A stretch of DNA of 59,611 nt from Alistipes sp. (lineage in GTDB: Bacteria; Bacteroidota; Bacteroidia; Bacteroidales; Rikenellaceae). The number at the start of each line of letters is the position of its first letter. Positions within the stretch are counted from its first letter, which is position 1. Under the pieces are notes generated by a model. It saw only the letters and a program-made list of their open reading frames with translations. It searched no databases and had not been told where the DNA came from. Below, one piece after another: positions 42,964 through 51,079 of this stretch. Location of the stretch: NCBI GenBank assembly GCA_017558115.1, contig JAFYWG010000050.1, positions 1 through 59,611 on the forward strand, written 5' to 3'. The translations under genes and the position numbers were made by a program.

Positions 42964-45381
42964 ATGCGACACATTACAAAACTATTCTCTGTGCTTGTGC
43001 TTTTCGCGGCGCTTGCGGCGTGTAAGAACGAGCCAGATGTCGTAGCCCCAGCATCTATCGAGGTGGAGACGACAGAACTCACCTTCGACGACAGAGGCGA
43101 GACATTAACCCTTGGCTACACCATTAAGAACGCCATAAATGGCGAGAGCCTCACAGCCACTACCGAGGCAGAGTGGGTGACAATCGCCGTAGAGGCCGAC
43201 AAACTTAACATTACAGCAAAGGGCAACTTCGATGATGCAGCACGCACCGCCGAGGTGACACTTAGCTACAAGAGCGCAGCAGATGTGACACTAACCCTCA
43301 CACAGGGTCGCATCACCGCCGAGAACCCCATCGAAGTGGAGCTCATTGGCTACGACGCCACAACCATCACCATCTCGGTGCTCACCGCCGACCCCACAAC
43401 AACATGGGTGCCTATGGTTACATACAAAGAGTCGTGGGACTACTACAAGGGTAACGAGAACGACATCTTCCAGGCCGACCTCGAGTACTTCCAGTACCTC
43501 GCAGAGATCAACGGCCTCACCCTCGCAGAGTTCCTTGAGGGCATCGTAGGCACAGGCTCCCAGGAGGCTATCCGCATCACAAAGCTTACACCCGACACCG
43601 AGTTCGTAGTATATGTATATGGTATCAGCCTCGAGGGCGAGCGCACAACAGATATCATCGCCACACACGTCAAGACTGAGCCACCACACGAGGGAGACAT
43701 CACCTTCGAGTTTAGCGTTAAGGAGGAGGATTTTGTGCTTGAGTACACCGTTATTCCATCACATACAGGTGTGGACTACTTCTGCGGCATCATGTCGGAG
43801 GAGGAGCTAAACTACTGGAAGCAGACCCTCGGCACCGACGACCTCAAGAAAATTCTCCAGAAGGGCAGCATCGACTCTACAATCGCGCTCCTCCAGCAGT
43901 GGGACTATATCTCTGACCGCACAGAGTTCTTCTCTATCTACAATCTCTCTGACATTTTGGAGGATGGATGGTTCGAGTGCAAGGCCGACACTAAGTACTA
44001 CATCATGGCAGCTAAGTGGAACAACAACTGTGACATCATCGGCGAGGTGGGCTACTGCGAGCATACCTCAGCACACCTCGAGCCCTCGGCAAACATCCTT
44101 ACTCTCGAGCTTAACAACCTCACACAGTCGTCGGCAGATGTCACTACGACCACTACAACCAACGACCCATACGTGATACTCCCCTTGCGCGCAGATATTG
44201 TTAAGAACCTCAGCGACGATGAGCTCTTCGAGCTTATCATGACCGAGTACGACTACGTCATCAGCAGCTACACCTACGAAGGTACCTCAACAAATACCTT
44301 TGGTAGCATGCGCCCCGATAGCGACTACACCATCGTGGCATTCGGCTATAAGGCGGGCACGCTCACCACATCGAAAATCTGGCGTGAGGAGTTCCACACC
44401 CTCGCATCTGGTGACCCCAAGGATTGTACATTCTCAATGAACATAGTACCCAGCGTCGACAACGCATGGATTGAGATTATACCCTCGGATAAGGGCCACG
44501 CATACCACTGGATGGTATACCCTGCAAACTATAGCGCCGAGGATGCTAAGGACTACATCCAAAACGTCATCATCAAGCGCGGCTACGATAACGACTACGC
44601 CGTATTCGCATCATGGGAGCTTACGCAGGGCAACGAGACAACAACAGTGTGGGACTTGGCTCCCGACACCGACTACAAGCTCGGCGTTGTTATCATGGGC
44701 TTCGACAAGTGCGAGTTCCTGAGCGACGTATACTTTAGCGAGGTGTTCCACACCGATGCTGTTACATATGCCGACATCGCTATCAGCGTCGAAATAGACA
44801 AGTACTTCAATGTAGACGACCTCGTTGCTGCAGGATATGAGGGTTTTAAAATGTACGCTGGCAACGCTATGATTCCCGTTAAGGTGAATATCGAGGGCGA
44901 CTACTCGGAGTTCTACTACGACTTCTACGGCAACGACCTCACCGATACCGAGGACTACCCCGATGATATCTTCTACGAGTACTTGTGGGATGGTGCACCA
45001 TACGAGAGCGCAAGCTTCTTCTTGCCCTTCGATAAGGTTATGACCGTAGTGGCTGTTGCATACGACGATATGTATAACCCCAGCCCCTTGTACCGCGAGA
45101 TGGTATGCTTCACTAAGGAGGGTTGCTCTACAGTCGAGGAGTATGAGGCTATGCAGACCTCTGCAACACGCTCGGCAGTTGCACCTAAGAGCATCGTTGT
45201 GAACGAGGTGGTAGCAGCACCCCAGCGTGCTGAGACTAAGGCTCCCGCCATCTACTCGGAGCTCGTTAGCGCCGAGATGCAGGCAAAGGCAGATAATATG
45301 CTTAAGATGAATGCTAAGCGCGAGTTGGACGCCAAGAAGGCAACGTTGAAGGCTCGCACATCGCGCTTCGTAGCACGATAG
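42964..45381 (+). CDS. Large surface lipoprotein with BACON-like and repeated beta-sandwich domains
   Basis: 805 aa from the ATG at 42964, which opens a type II signal peptide (MRHITKLFSVLVLFAALAAC, lipobox Cys). Residues approx. 30-115 look like a BACON domain (LTFDDRGETLTLGYTIKNA, AEWVTIAVEADKLNITAKGN). Then several Ig/FN3-like units with the pattern 'LTPDTEFVVYVYGI', 'ADTKYYIMAAKWN', 'RPDSDYTIVAFGYKAG' and 'APDTDYKLGVVIMGFD', that is about four to five repeats of approx. 130 residues. The C-terminus is Lys/Arg/Ala-rich. No catalytic residues. BACON domains are linked to glycan or mucin binding; here it is a surface binding protein of unknown ligand. Confidence 0.75.
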   Translation: MRHITKLFSVLVLFAALAACKNEPDVVAPASIEVETTELTFDDRGETLTLGYTIKNAINGESLTATTEAEWVTIAVEADKLNITAKGNFDDAARTAEVTLSYKSAADVTLTLTQGRITAENPIEVELIGYDATTITISVLTADPTTTWVPMVTYKESWDYYKGNENDIFQADLEYFQYLAEINGLTLAEFLEGIVGTGSQEAIRITKLTPDTEFVVYVYGISLEGERTTDIIATHVKTEPPHEGDITFEFSVKEEDFVLEYTVIPSHTGVDYFCGIMSEEELNYWKQTLGTDDLKKILQKGSIDSTIALLQQWDYISDRTEFFSIYNLSDILEDGWFECKADTKYYIMAAKWNNNCDIIGEVGYCEHTSAHLEPSANILTLELNNLTQSSADVTTTTTTNDPYVILPLRADIVKNLSDDELFELIMTEYDYVISSYTYEGTSTNTFGSMRPDSDYTIVAFGYKAGTLTTSKIWREEFHTLASGDPKDCTFSMNIVPSVDNAWIEIIPSDKGHAYHWMVYPANYSAEDAKDYIQNVIIKRGYDNDYAVFASWELTQGNETTTVWDLAPDTDYKLGVVIMGFDKCEFLSDVYFSEVFHTDAVTYADIAISVEIDKYFNVDDLVAAGYEGFKMYAGNAMIPVKVNIEGDYSEFYYDFYGNDLTDTEDYPDDIFYEYLWDGAPYESASFFLPFDKVMTVVAVAYDDMYNPSPLYREMVCFTKEGCSTVEEYEAMQTSATRSAVAPKSIVVNEVVAAPQRAETKAPAIYSELVSAEMQAKADNMLKMNAKRELDAKKATLKARTSRFVAR

Positions 45382-45398
45382 GCTAACGACCAAAATGG

Positions 45399-45434
45399 AA
45401 TATGCTGCTATCCCGTGGGGTAGCAGCATATTTT
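45399..45434 (+). terminator. Terminator of the BACON-like lipoprotein gene
   Basis: The 12-bp stem AATATGCTGCTA/TAGCAGCATATT (45399-45410, 45421-45432) with a 10-base loop, then T4. It begins 18 bases below the stop. Confidence 0.75.
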
Positions 45435-45680
45435 TTGAGGACCTTGGGACCAAGAGACCATGGGACCATGCGAAGTTGCGGACTTTTTGACAAGCAGACG
45501 AACTGACAAACGACAAACCGACGAAAAGGACAAACAGAGGTCGCGGACCGAAGAGACCAAAGAGGCCAAAGCGAGGATGCGGACAGCAGTTGATAGCGTC
45601 TTCCCTTTTGTCTCTTGTCCTCTGTCCGCCTGAATACTCTCCCCACCAGAACCTATCTGAACCTATCTGAACACAGTCCG
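45435..45680. repeat. Degenerate short-period array (about 8 bases) with inverted partner
   Basis: Units GGACCTTG, GGACCAAG, AGACCATG, GGACCATG run in 8-base steps from about 45438. Later GACTTTTT, GACAAGCA, GACGAACT, GACAAACG keep the step. From about 45596 the complementary sense appears (GTCTTCCC, TTTTGTCT, CTTGTCCT, CTGTCCGC). Then AACCTATCTG occurs twice. No ORF on either strand looks real. Confidence 0.5.
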
Positions 45681-45708
45681 CCTGAACGCCTTCTACAACG
45701 TACGACCA

Positions 45709-45822
45709 ATTTGTTGTCAGAAGTCGTGAGATGTGGTGCATCACAAAAGAAACCAACCAAGGACATATAGTCTACGCATTATTTCTTGTCAGAGTGGTGT
45801 GGTAGTGGTAAACCACAACAAT
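45709..45822 (+). repeat. Fragments of the GTAC-loop element family
   Basis: AATTTGTTGTCAGAAGTCG, then GAGATGTGG (45709 on) and ATTTCTTGTCAGAGTGGTG (45781 on) match left arms of the element family, each without its central stem and right arm. They form a stack of truncated units in front of copy 3. Confidence 0.5.
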
Positions 45823-45953
45823 AATTTATCGACAGAAGGGGTTAGATTTGGCCTATCACAAAAGAGACTACCCAGGGATAGTACTTTGACGTACAGCCCT
45901 GGGTAGTCTACTTTTAGGGATAGGTCGAAGATGACCTCTTATCTCGATAAATT
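45823..45953 (+). repeat. GTAC-loop palindromic element, copy 3
   Basis: 131 bp. Terminal repeats AATTTATCGA (45823-45832) and TCGATAAATT (45944-45953). The arms GGGGTTAGATTTGGCCTAT and ATAGGTCGAAGATGACCTC pair along 19 positions with four G.U and one tandem G.A/A.G. The central stem GACTACCCAGGG/CCCTGGGTAGTC is perfect, tip GTAC-TTTGAC-GTAC. Its end shares two bases with the tnaA stop codon. Confidence 0.8.
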
Positions 45954-47325
45954 ACAAACGCTCGAGCTTAACAGTAAAGTGACGCATCAACTCAGTCTCC
46001 CATACGATCTTCACACCGCGAGTGATCTCGTGACGACGATCGTAAACATTCTTAAGCGCTGCAGCGATAACGTCCATGTGGTTGTTAGTGTATGAACGAC
46101 GTGCGATGCAGAGACGAAGGAGGTCGAGACCACCGAAGCGGTTCTCACGAGTGATAGGATCACGGTCAGCAAGGATGTAACCGATCTCGCAACCACGTAC
46201 ACCAGCCTCGAGGTAGAGCTCGATAGCGAGTGTCTGTGCGGGGAACTCCTCCTTAGGAATGTTAGAGAGAACCTTGTCAGCATCTACGAAGAGGGCGTGA
46301 CCACCAACAGGACGCTGGTAAGGAATGCCGTACTCGTCGAGCTTAGCTGCGAGGTACTGTACCTGCTTGATACGAGTCTCGATAGTGTCGAGCTCAGTGT
46401 TCTCGTCGAGACCTACTGCCAAAGCAGCCATATCACGACCGTTCATACCACCGTATGTCAAGAAGCCCTCGAAGGGGATGCAGAAACGCTTAGCACCCTC
46501 GTACCAGTCCTCGTGACGTGTAGCGATGAAACCACCCATGTTTACGAGACCGTCCTTCTTTGATGACATTGTCATACCGTCAGCGTAAGAGAACATCTCC
46601 TTGCAGATCTCCTTGATAGTCTTATCTGCATAACCCTCCTCACGAGTCTTGATGAAGTATGCGTTCTCTACGAAGCGAGCTGAGTCGAAAACGACGCGCT
46701 TGCCATACTTGTCAGCGATAGCACGTACGTCGCGAAGGTTCTTCATAGATACGGGCTGACCACCTGCTGTGTTGTTTGTTACAGTAACGATGATGAAAGG
46801 AATCTTCTCAGCGTTCTCTGCCAAAGCCTTCTCCAACTTTGCGCAGTCTACCTCACCCTTGAAGGGAATCTCGAGCTGAGTATCCTTAGCTGCATCGATT
46901 GTGCAGTCCAAAGCTGTAGCCTTACGGAACTCGATGTGACCCTTAGTAGTGTCGAAGTGTGAGTTACCGGGGATGATATCACCAGCCTTTACGAGGTGTG
47001 AGAACAACACGTTCTCAGCAGCACGACCCTGGTGTGTAGGAATGACGTACTCGAAGCCTGTGATAGCGCCGATAGTATCCTTAAGCTGGAAGAATGACTT
47101 TGAACCAGCATAAGCCTCGTCACCAGTCATCATAGCAGCCCACTGACGGTCGCTCATAGCACCTGTACCTGAGTCAGTCAAACAGTCGATATAAACCTGC
47201 TCTGACTTCAAGCCGAAGAGGTTGTAGTGTGCCTCCTTGAGCCACTGCTCACGCTCTGCACGTGTGCTCTTCTTCAAAGGCTCAACCATCTTAATTCGAT
47301 ACGCTTCTGCAAATGGAATTTCCAT
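45952..47325 (-). CDS. tnaA: Tryptophanase (indole-forming)
   Basis: PLP enzyme splitting tryptophan into indole, pyruvate and ammonia (457 aa). It opens MEIPFAEAYRIKMVEPLKKS and has YIDCLTDSGTGAMSDRQWAA. The PLP lysine is in the SYADGMTMSSKKDGLVNMGG region. VFDSARFVENAYFIK and RGCEIGYILADRDP are of the tryptophanase type; tyrosine phenol-lyase has DATRC and a different 'MERG' region there. Single gene with its own promoter (47432-47425). The TAA stop lies on the edge of the copy 3 repeat. Indole made here could compete with the Ior pathway for tryptophan. Confidence 0.92.
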   Translation of the reverse strand: MEIPFAEAYRIKMVEPLKKSTRAEREQWLKEAHYNLFGLKSEQVYIDCLTDSGTGAMSDRQWAAMMTGDEAYAGSKSFFQLKDTIGAITGFEYVIPTHQGRAAENVLFSHLVKAGDIIPGNSHFDTTKGHIEFRKATALDCTIDAAKDTQLEIPFKGEVDCAKLEKALAENAEKIPFIIVTVTNNTAGGQPVSMKNLRDVRAIADKYGKRVVFDSARFVENAYFIKTREEGYADKTIKEICKEMFSYADGMTMSSKKDGLVNMGGFIATRHEDWYEGAKRFCIPFEGFLTYGGMNGRDMAALAVGLDENTELDTIETRIKQVQYLAAKLDEYGIPYQRPVGGHALFVDADKVLSNIPKEEFPAQTLAIELYLEAGVRGCEIGYILADRDPITRENRFGGLDLLRLCIARRSYTNNHMDVIAAALKNVYDRRHEITRGVKIVWETELMRHFTVKLERL

Positions 47326-47391
47326 AGTAGTTTAGTTTTTTTAGGTTATCTTTATAATTTAATAATTTATTCTTTTTTTCGCAACCTCATT

Positions 47392-47432
47392 CACGCAATT
47401 GCGTGTATTTATGTGATTACGCCACAAAGGTA
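47392..47432 (-). promoter_or_regulatory. tnaA promoter with palindrome in the leader
   Basis: The minus-strand -7 box TACCTTTG (47432-47425) has GTTG 20 bases upstream. A perfect 14-bp palindrome CACGCAATTGCGTG lies at 47392-47405, about 13-26 bases below the expected start point, as a possible operator or mRNA hairpin. I see no TnaC-like leader peptide. Confidence 0.5.
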
Positions 47433-47506
47433 GTCAAAAATATGGTCTATTGCAACTAATTACAAAAAATATTTTTGACCTATTTCTCCCCTTGTTTTTA
47501 TCTCTT

Positions 47507-48508
47507 TTACTTATTCGCCACGAGGAGTTCGAGAATTTGAACTGCATTGAGCGCAGCACCCTTACGGATTTGGTCGGCTACACACCAGAAGGTAATGCCT
47601 CGCTCCGAACCCAAATCCTTGCGGATACGACCGACATAGACAGGGTCGCTACCCTCAACAAAGAGTGGCATAGGGTATCTCTTCTCCGCTGGCTCATCCA
47701 TAAGCACGATGCCCTGAGACTCAGCAAAGGCCTCTCGAACAGCCTCCACGCTAATCTCGTCCTCGGTCTCAACCCAGATAGCCTCAGAGTGAGCGCGCAT
47801 AACAGGCACACGCACACAAGTAGCCGAAGTGCGGATGTCGGAGTGCATAATCTTACGGGTCTCGTGGAACATCTTCATCTCCTCCTTGGTGTAGTCGTTA
47901 TCCTGGAACACGTCGATATGTGGGATAAGGTTGTAGGCAAGCTGGTAGGCGAACTTCTCGACCTTTGGCTCGCGACCCTCGACGATATCGCGGTGCTGCT
48001 GCTCGAACTCCTGCATAGCCGTAGCACCTGCGCCACTTGCCGACTGGTAGGTAGCCACGTGCACTCGCTCGATATGCGAAAGGCGCTCGATAACTCCCAA
48101 AGCAACAACCATTTGGATAGTTGTGCAGTTAGGATTAGCAATGATACGACGAGGCGCATTGAAGGCATCGTCGCCATTCACCTCTGGCACTACCAAAGGT
48201 ACATCCTCATCCATACGGAAGGCACTCGAGTTGTCGATCATAAAGGCTCCGTACTTGGTGATGGTCTCGGCATACTCCTTAGAGGTAGATGCTCCAGCCG
48301 AGCAGAGAGCCACATCTATATCCTTGAAATCATCGTTATGTTGCAACTCTCTCACCACGATATCCTCACCACGGAAGCGGTAAGAAGAGCCTGCACTACG
48401 CTTCGAGCCAAAGAGTCGTAACTCATCGATAGCCATAGGGTGCTTCTCCAAAATAGAGAGGAACTCCTGACCCACAGCACCACTTACACCAACAATTGCA
48501 ATTTTCAT
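47507..48508 (-). CDS. asd: Aspartate-semialdehyde dehydrogenase
   Basis: Reduces aspartyl phosphate to the semialdehyde for Lys, Thr, Met and diaminopimelate synthesis (333 aa, cytoplasmic). NADP-binding N-terminus [20 protein letters not shown]; active-site Cys in [20 protein letters not shown]; His region YKNVRT-like segment [21 protein letters not shown] with MRAHSEA. It lies downstream of PBP1A (90 bases) on the same strand; both serve cell-wall precursor supply. Confidence 0.95.
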   Translation of the reverse strand: MKIAIVGVSGAVGQEFLSILEKHPMAIDELRLFGSKRSAGSSYRFRGEDIVVRELQHNDDFKDIDVALCSAGASTSKEYAETITKYGAFMIDNSSAFRMDEDVPLVVPEVNGDDAFNAPRRIIANPNCTTIQMVVALGVIERLSHIERVHVATYQSASGAGATAMQEFEQQHRDIVEGREPKVEKFAYQLAYNLIPHIDVFQDNDYTKEEMKMFHETRKIMHSDIRTSATCVRVPVMRAHSEAIWVETEDEISVEAVREAFAESQGIVLMDEPAEKRYPMPLFVEGSDPVYVGRIRKDLGSERGITFWCVADQIRKGAALNAVQILELLVANK

Positions 48509-48598
48509 AACTTATCGTTTTTACTATATTATATATTTATCCTTTTACCATCTGGGAAACGCCCAATGAATTGTGGTTATTTATCCTTTCCGAGTCGA

Positions 48599-51040
48599 TT
48601 AGAAGAAGCCTCCCTCGTCGAAGAAGATGTCGTCCTCGACGCTCTGCGTAGGCTGCTCCTCCATATTGACCTCGCAACTATAATCGGGCTCCTCATCCGA
48701 ACGCTCGAAACGGTCGGTACGCTCAACACCGAGCGAGCCATCTTCAAAGACCTTGGTGAGGAACTTACCTGCGATAGGGAGTGCTATACGCGAGCCATCT
48801 GCATTGCGAGTGAAGTGGATGCCATTCTCCTCGCCACCAACCCAAACACCCATAACGAGGTTAGGCAAAGCACACATAAACCACGCATCTACATTGTCGT
48901 TGGTGGTACCCGTCTTAGCGGCAATCTCCACATCGCCAAAGTTAAACTCATAGATCATACGGCGTGCCGTACCCATAGTCACAACACGCTGCATCATCGT
49001 AATCATCGTATATGCCACACGACGCGAAAGCACCTCCTCGGTCTTTGGCGTGAAGGTAGCAAGCACGTTACCCTGATTATCCTCGATGCGTGTCACGAAG
49101 ATTGGATCTACGTGAACACCCTTATTAGCAAATGTTGAGTATGCCGAAGCCATCTCGAAGGTGTTACTATCGTAGGAACCGATACAAAGTGCCACCACAG
49201 GGTCGATATAACTCTTAATACCGATGTCGTGGATAAACTGCGCAACAGCCTCTGGGCTCTTAGCCTGCTTCATAATCCAGGCCGAGTAGTTGTTACGGCT
49301 ATTAGCCAAACCCCAATAGAGAGGGTGAACACCCGTGTACTCCACCTCGGAAGCCTCCTTAGGCGACCAGATACCCGAAGGGGTCTCAATCGACACTGGT
49401 ACATTAGGTACTGGTGTACAAGGCGTTAGACCGAGGTGGTCGATAGCAAAGGTATAGATGAAAGGCTTTGCCGTAGAGCCTACCTGGCGCTTACCCTGCG
49501 TCGCAGCATCATACTTGAAGTAGCGGTAGTCGGGGCCTCCGACGTATGCACGCACATATCCCGAAGCGGGGTCGATAGCAACAAATGCGCCACGCATAGT
49601 CTTCTTATAGTGGATAAGCGAGTCGCGTGGGGTAATCACCGTATCGCGCAAGCCATTGAAGGTGAATACCTGCATACTCCTTGGCGTATTGAACGAAGCC
49701 TTGATATCTATCTCCGACACACCCTCCTTTGCCATCTGGCGCCAACGCTCCGTCTGGCGCATAGCATCATCAACCTTCTTATCCGACTCGGCCTTGTTTA
49801 GGTCGGGGAAGAGCGAGCCGCCACGGCTCTTAATCTGGCTATTCATACGTGGCTGCACCGTTTCGCCCATATGCTCACGGAAGGCCTCCTCAGCATACAT
49901 CTGCATACGAGAGTCCACCGTGGTATATATCTTCAGACCGTCACGATAGATATCATAACTGTCGCCATTAGCCTTCTTATTCTTGTAGCACCAGCCGTAG
50001 ATAGGGTTCTCGTTATACTCCTTGAGTGCCTGCTCATAGTCCCACTCGGTGTAGTAGTTACGACGCTCAGGCTCCTTGGCCATCATAGTACGACGCACCA
50101 TCTCACGGAAGTAGGTCGCCATACCCTCGTTATGGGCATCGGCAGCACGGCGGTAGCGGGTCAAATCGATAGGCAACTCCATCAACGAGTCCGCCACTTC
50201 GCGCGAGATAGCCCCCGCAGCGGCAAGACGGCTAAGCACGGTATTTCTACGCTCACGAGCCTTCTCGTTGGGTAGACCTCGCTTGAGTGGGGCGTATGTT
50301 CCTGGGGCTTTGACCTGTCCTGCAATAACTGCAGCCTCCTCGATAGCCAAATCGCAAGGCTCCTTGCCGAAGAAGTTGTTTGCTGCCGACTTGATACCGA
50401 AGTTGGAGTTAGAAAACTCCACGGTATTGAGATACATAGCCACAATCTCCTCCTTGGTGTAGTTGTATTCAAGTTGTGTGGCGATGACATACTCCTGAGC
50501 CTTAGCGGCCAACGTTCCAGCATTACCCTCCATACCCTCCTTATTGCGACGAGTCTTATAGAGGTTCTTAGCCAACTGCTGAGTCACAGTACTACCGCCA
50601 CCCTGATTTGACTGACCCAATAGCACGGTCTTGATACCTGCACGTGCCGTAGCCTGGAAGTCAATGCCTGGATGGTCGAAGAAACGTACATCCTCCGTTG
50701 CCAAGAGTGCAGCCACGATGGTAGGCAACTTATGACCATCAATCTCAAGCCACTTGGTGCGATCCGCAGGGAAGAGATCCTCGTATGAGAGGTAGGTACG
50801 GTTCTCGATGAAGTAGGTACCCAACACCTCGCCATCCTCCGAAAAGATCTGCGTAGCGAGGTTGGTCTTAGGATTCTCCAACTCGTCGAAGGTAGGCATA
50901 GGGCCAAGCACCTCGGTCTTTGCCATAATGAAGAGGCTCGCAACGGCGATGATGCCGACGGCCACCAAGGCCCACATCGCCCTGATTACCCACGTCTTCC
51001 AACCCTTGGAGTTCTTCTTAGTATTACTATTCTGTGCCAT
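48599..51040 (-). CDS. Class A penicillin-binding protein 1A (glycosyltransferase/transpeptidase)
   Basis: Bifunctional peptidoglycan polymerase (813 aa). One N-terminal membrane helix (approx. 18-40) precedes the GT51 domain: ATEDVRFFDHPGIDFQATAR with the catalytic Glu, then GGSTVTQQLAKNLYKT. The transpeptidase domain has SxxK in VGSTAKPFIYTFAID, the SxN-type SRNNYSAWIM and KTGTTNDNVDAWFM. The acidic tail (VEDDIFFDEGGFF) is common in Bacteroidales homologues. It starts 39 bases after the stop of the outer-membrane metallopeptidase-like gene, so the two are probably cotranscribed. Confidence 0.95.
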   Translation of the reverse strand: MAQNSNTKKNSKGWKTWVIRAMWALVAVGIIAVASLFIMAKTEVLGPMPTFDELENPKTNLATQIFSEDGEVLGTYFIENRTYLSYEDLFPADRTKWLEIDGHKLPTIVAALLATEDVRFFDHPGIDFQATARAGIKTVLLGQSNQGGGSTVTQQLAKNLYKTRRNKEGMEGNAGTLAAKAQEYVIATQLEYNYTKEEIVAMYLNTVEFSNSNFGIKSAANNFFGKEPCDLAIEEAAVIAGQVKAPGTYAPLKRGLPNEKARERRNTVLSRLAAAGAISREVADSLMELPIDLTRYRRAADAHNEGMATYFREMVRRTMMAKEPERRNYYTEWDYEQALKEYNENPIYGWCYKNKKANGDSYDIYRDGLKIYTTVDSRMQMYAEEAFREHMGETVQPRMNSQIKSRGGSLFPDLNKAESDKKVDDAMRQTERWRQMAKEGVSEIDIKASFNTPRSMQVFTFNGLRDTVITPRDSLIHYKKTMRGAFVAIDPASGYVRAYVGGPDYRYFKYDAATQGKRQVGSTAKPFIYTFAIDHLGLTPCTPVPNVPVSIETPSGIWSPKEASEVEYTGVHPLYWGLANSRNNYSAWIMKQAKSPEAVAQFIHDIGIKSYIDPVVALCIGSYDSNTFEMASAYSTFANKGVHVDPIFVTRIEDNQGNVLATFTPKTEEVLSRRVAYTMITMMQRVVTMGTARRMIYEFNFGDVEIAAKTGTTNDNVDAWFMCALPNLVMGVWVGGEENGIHFTRNADGSRIALPIAGKFLTKVFEDGSLGVERTDRFERSDEEPDYSCEVNMEEQPTQSVEDDIFFDEGGFF

Positions 51041-51079
51041 ATAGTTTGGTTATTATTTTTAGTCCTTATTCGTGTCTCG

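Noticed and set aside
44611-45756. Long antisense open frame of 381 codons
   Set aside because: It lies opposite the well-supported BACON-like lipoprotein and runs into terminator and repeat sequence; composition is unlike a protein (many Leu/Cys/His/Val) and no motif is seen. A shadow frame.
45952-47325. Tyrosine phenol-lyase instead of tryptophanase
   Set aside because: The DSARF segment and the EIGYILADRDP region match tryptophanase; phenol-lyase has DATRC and a different pocket.
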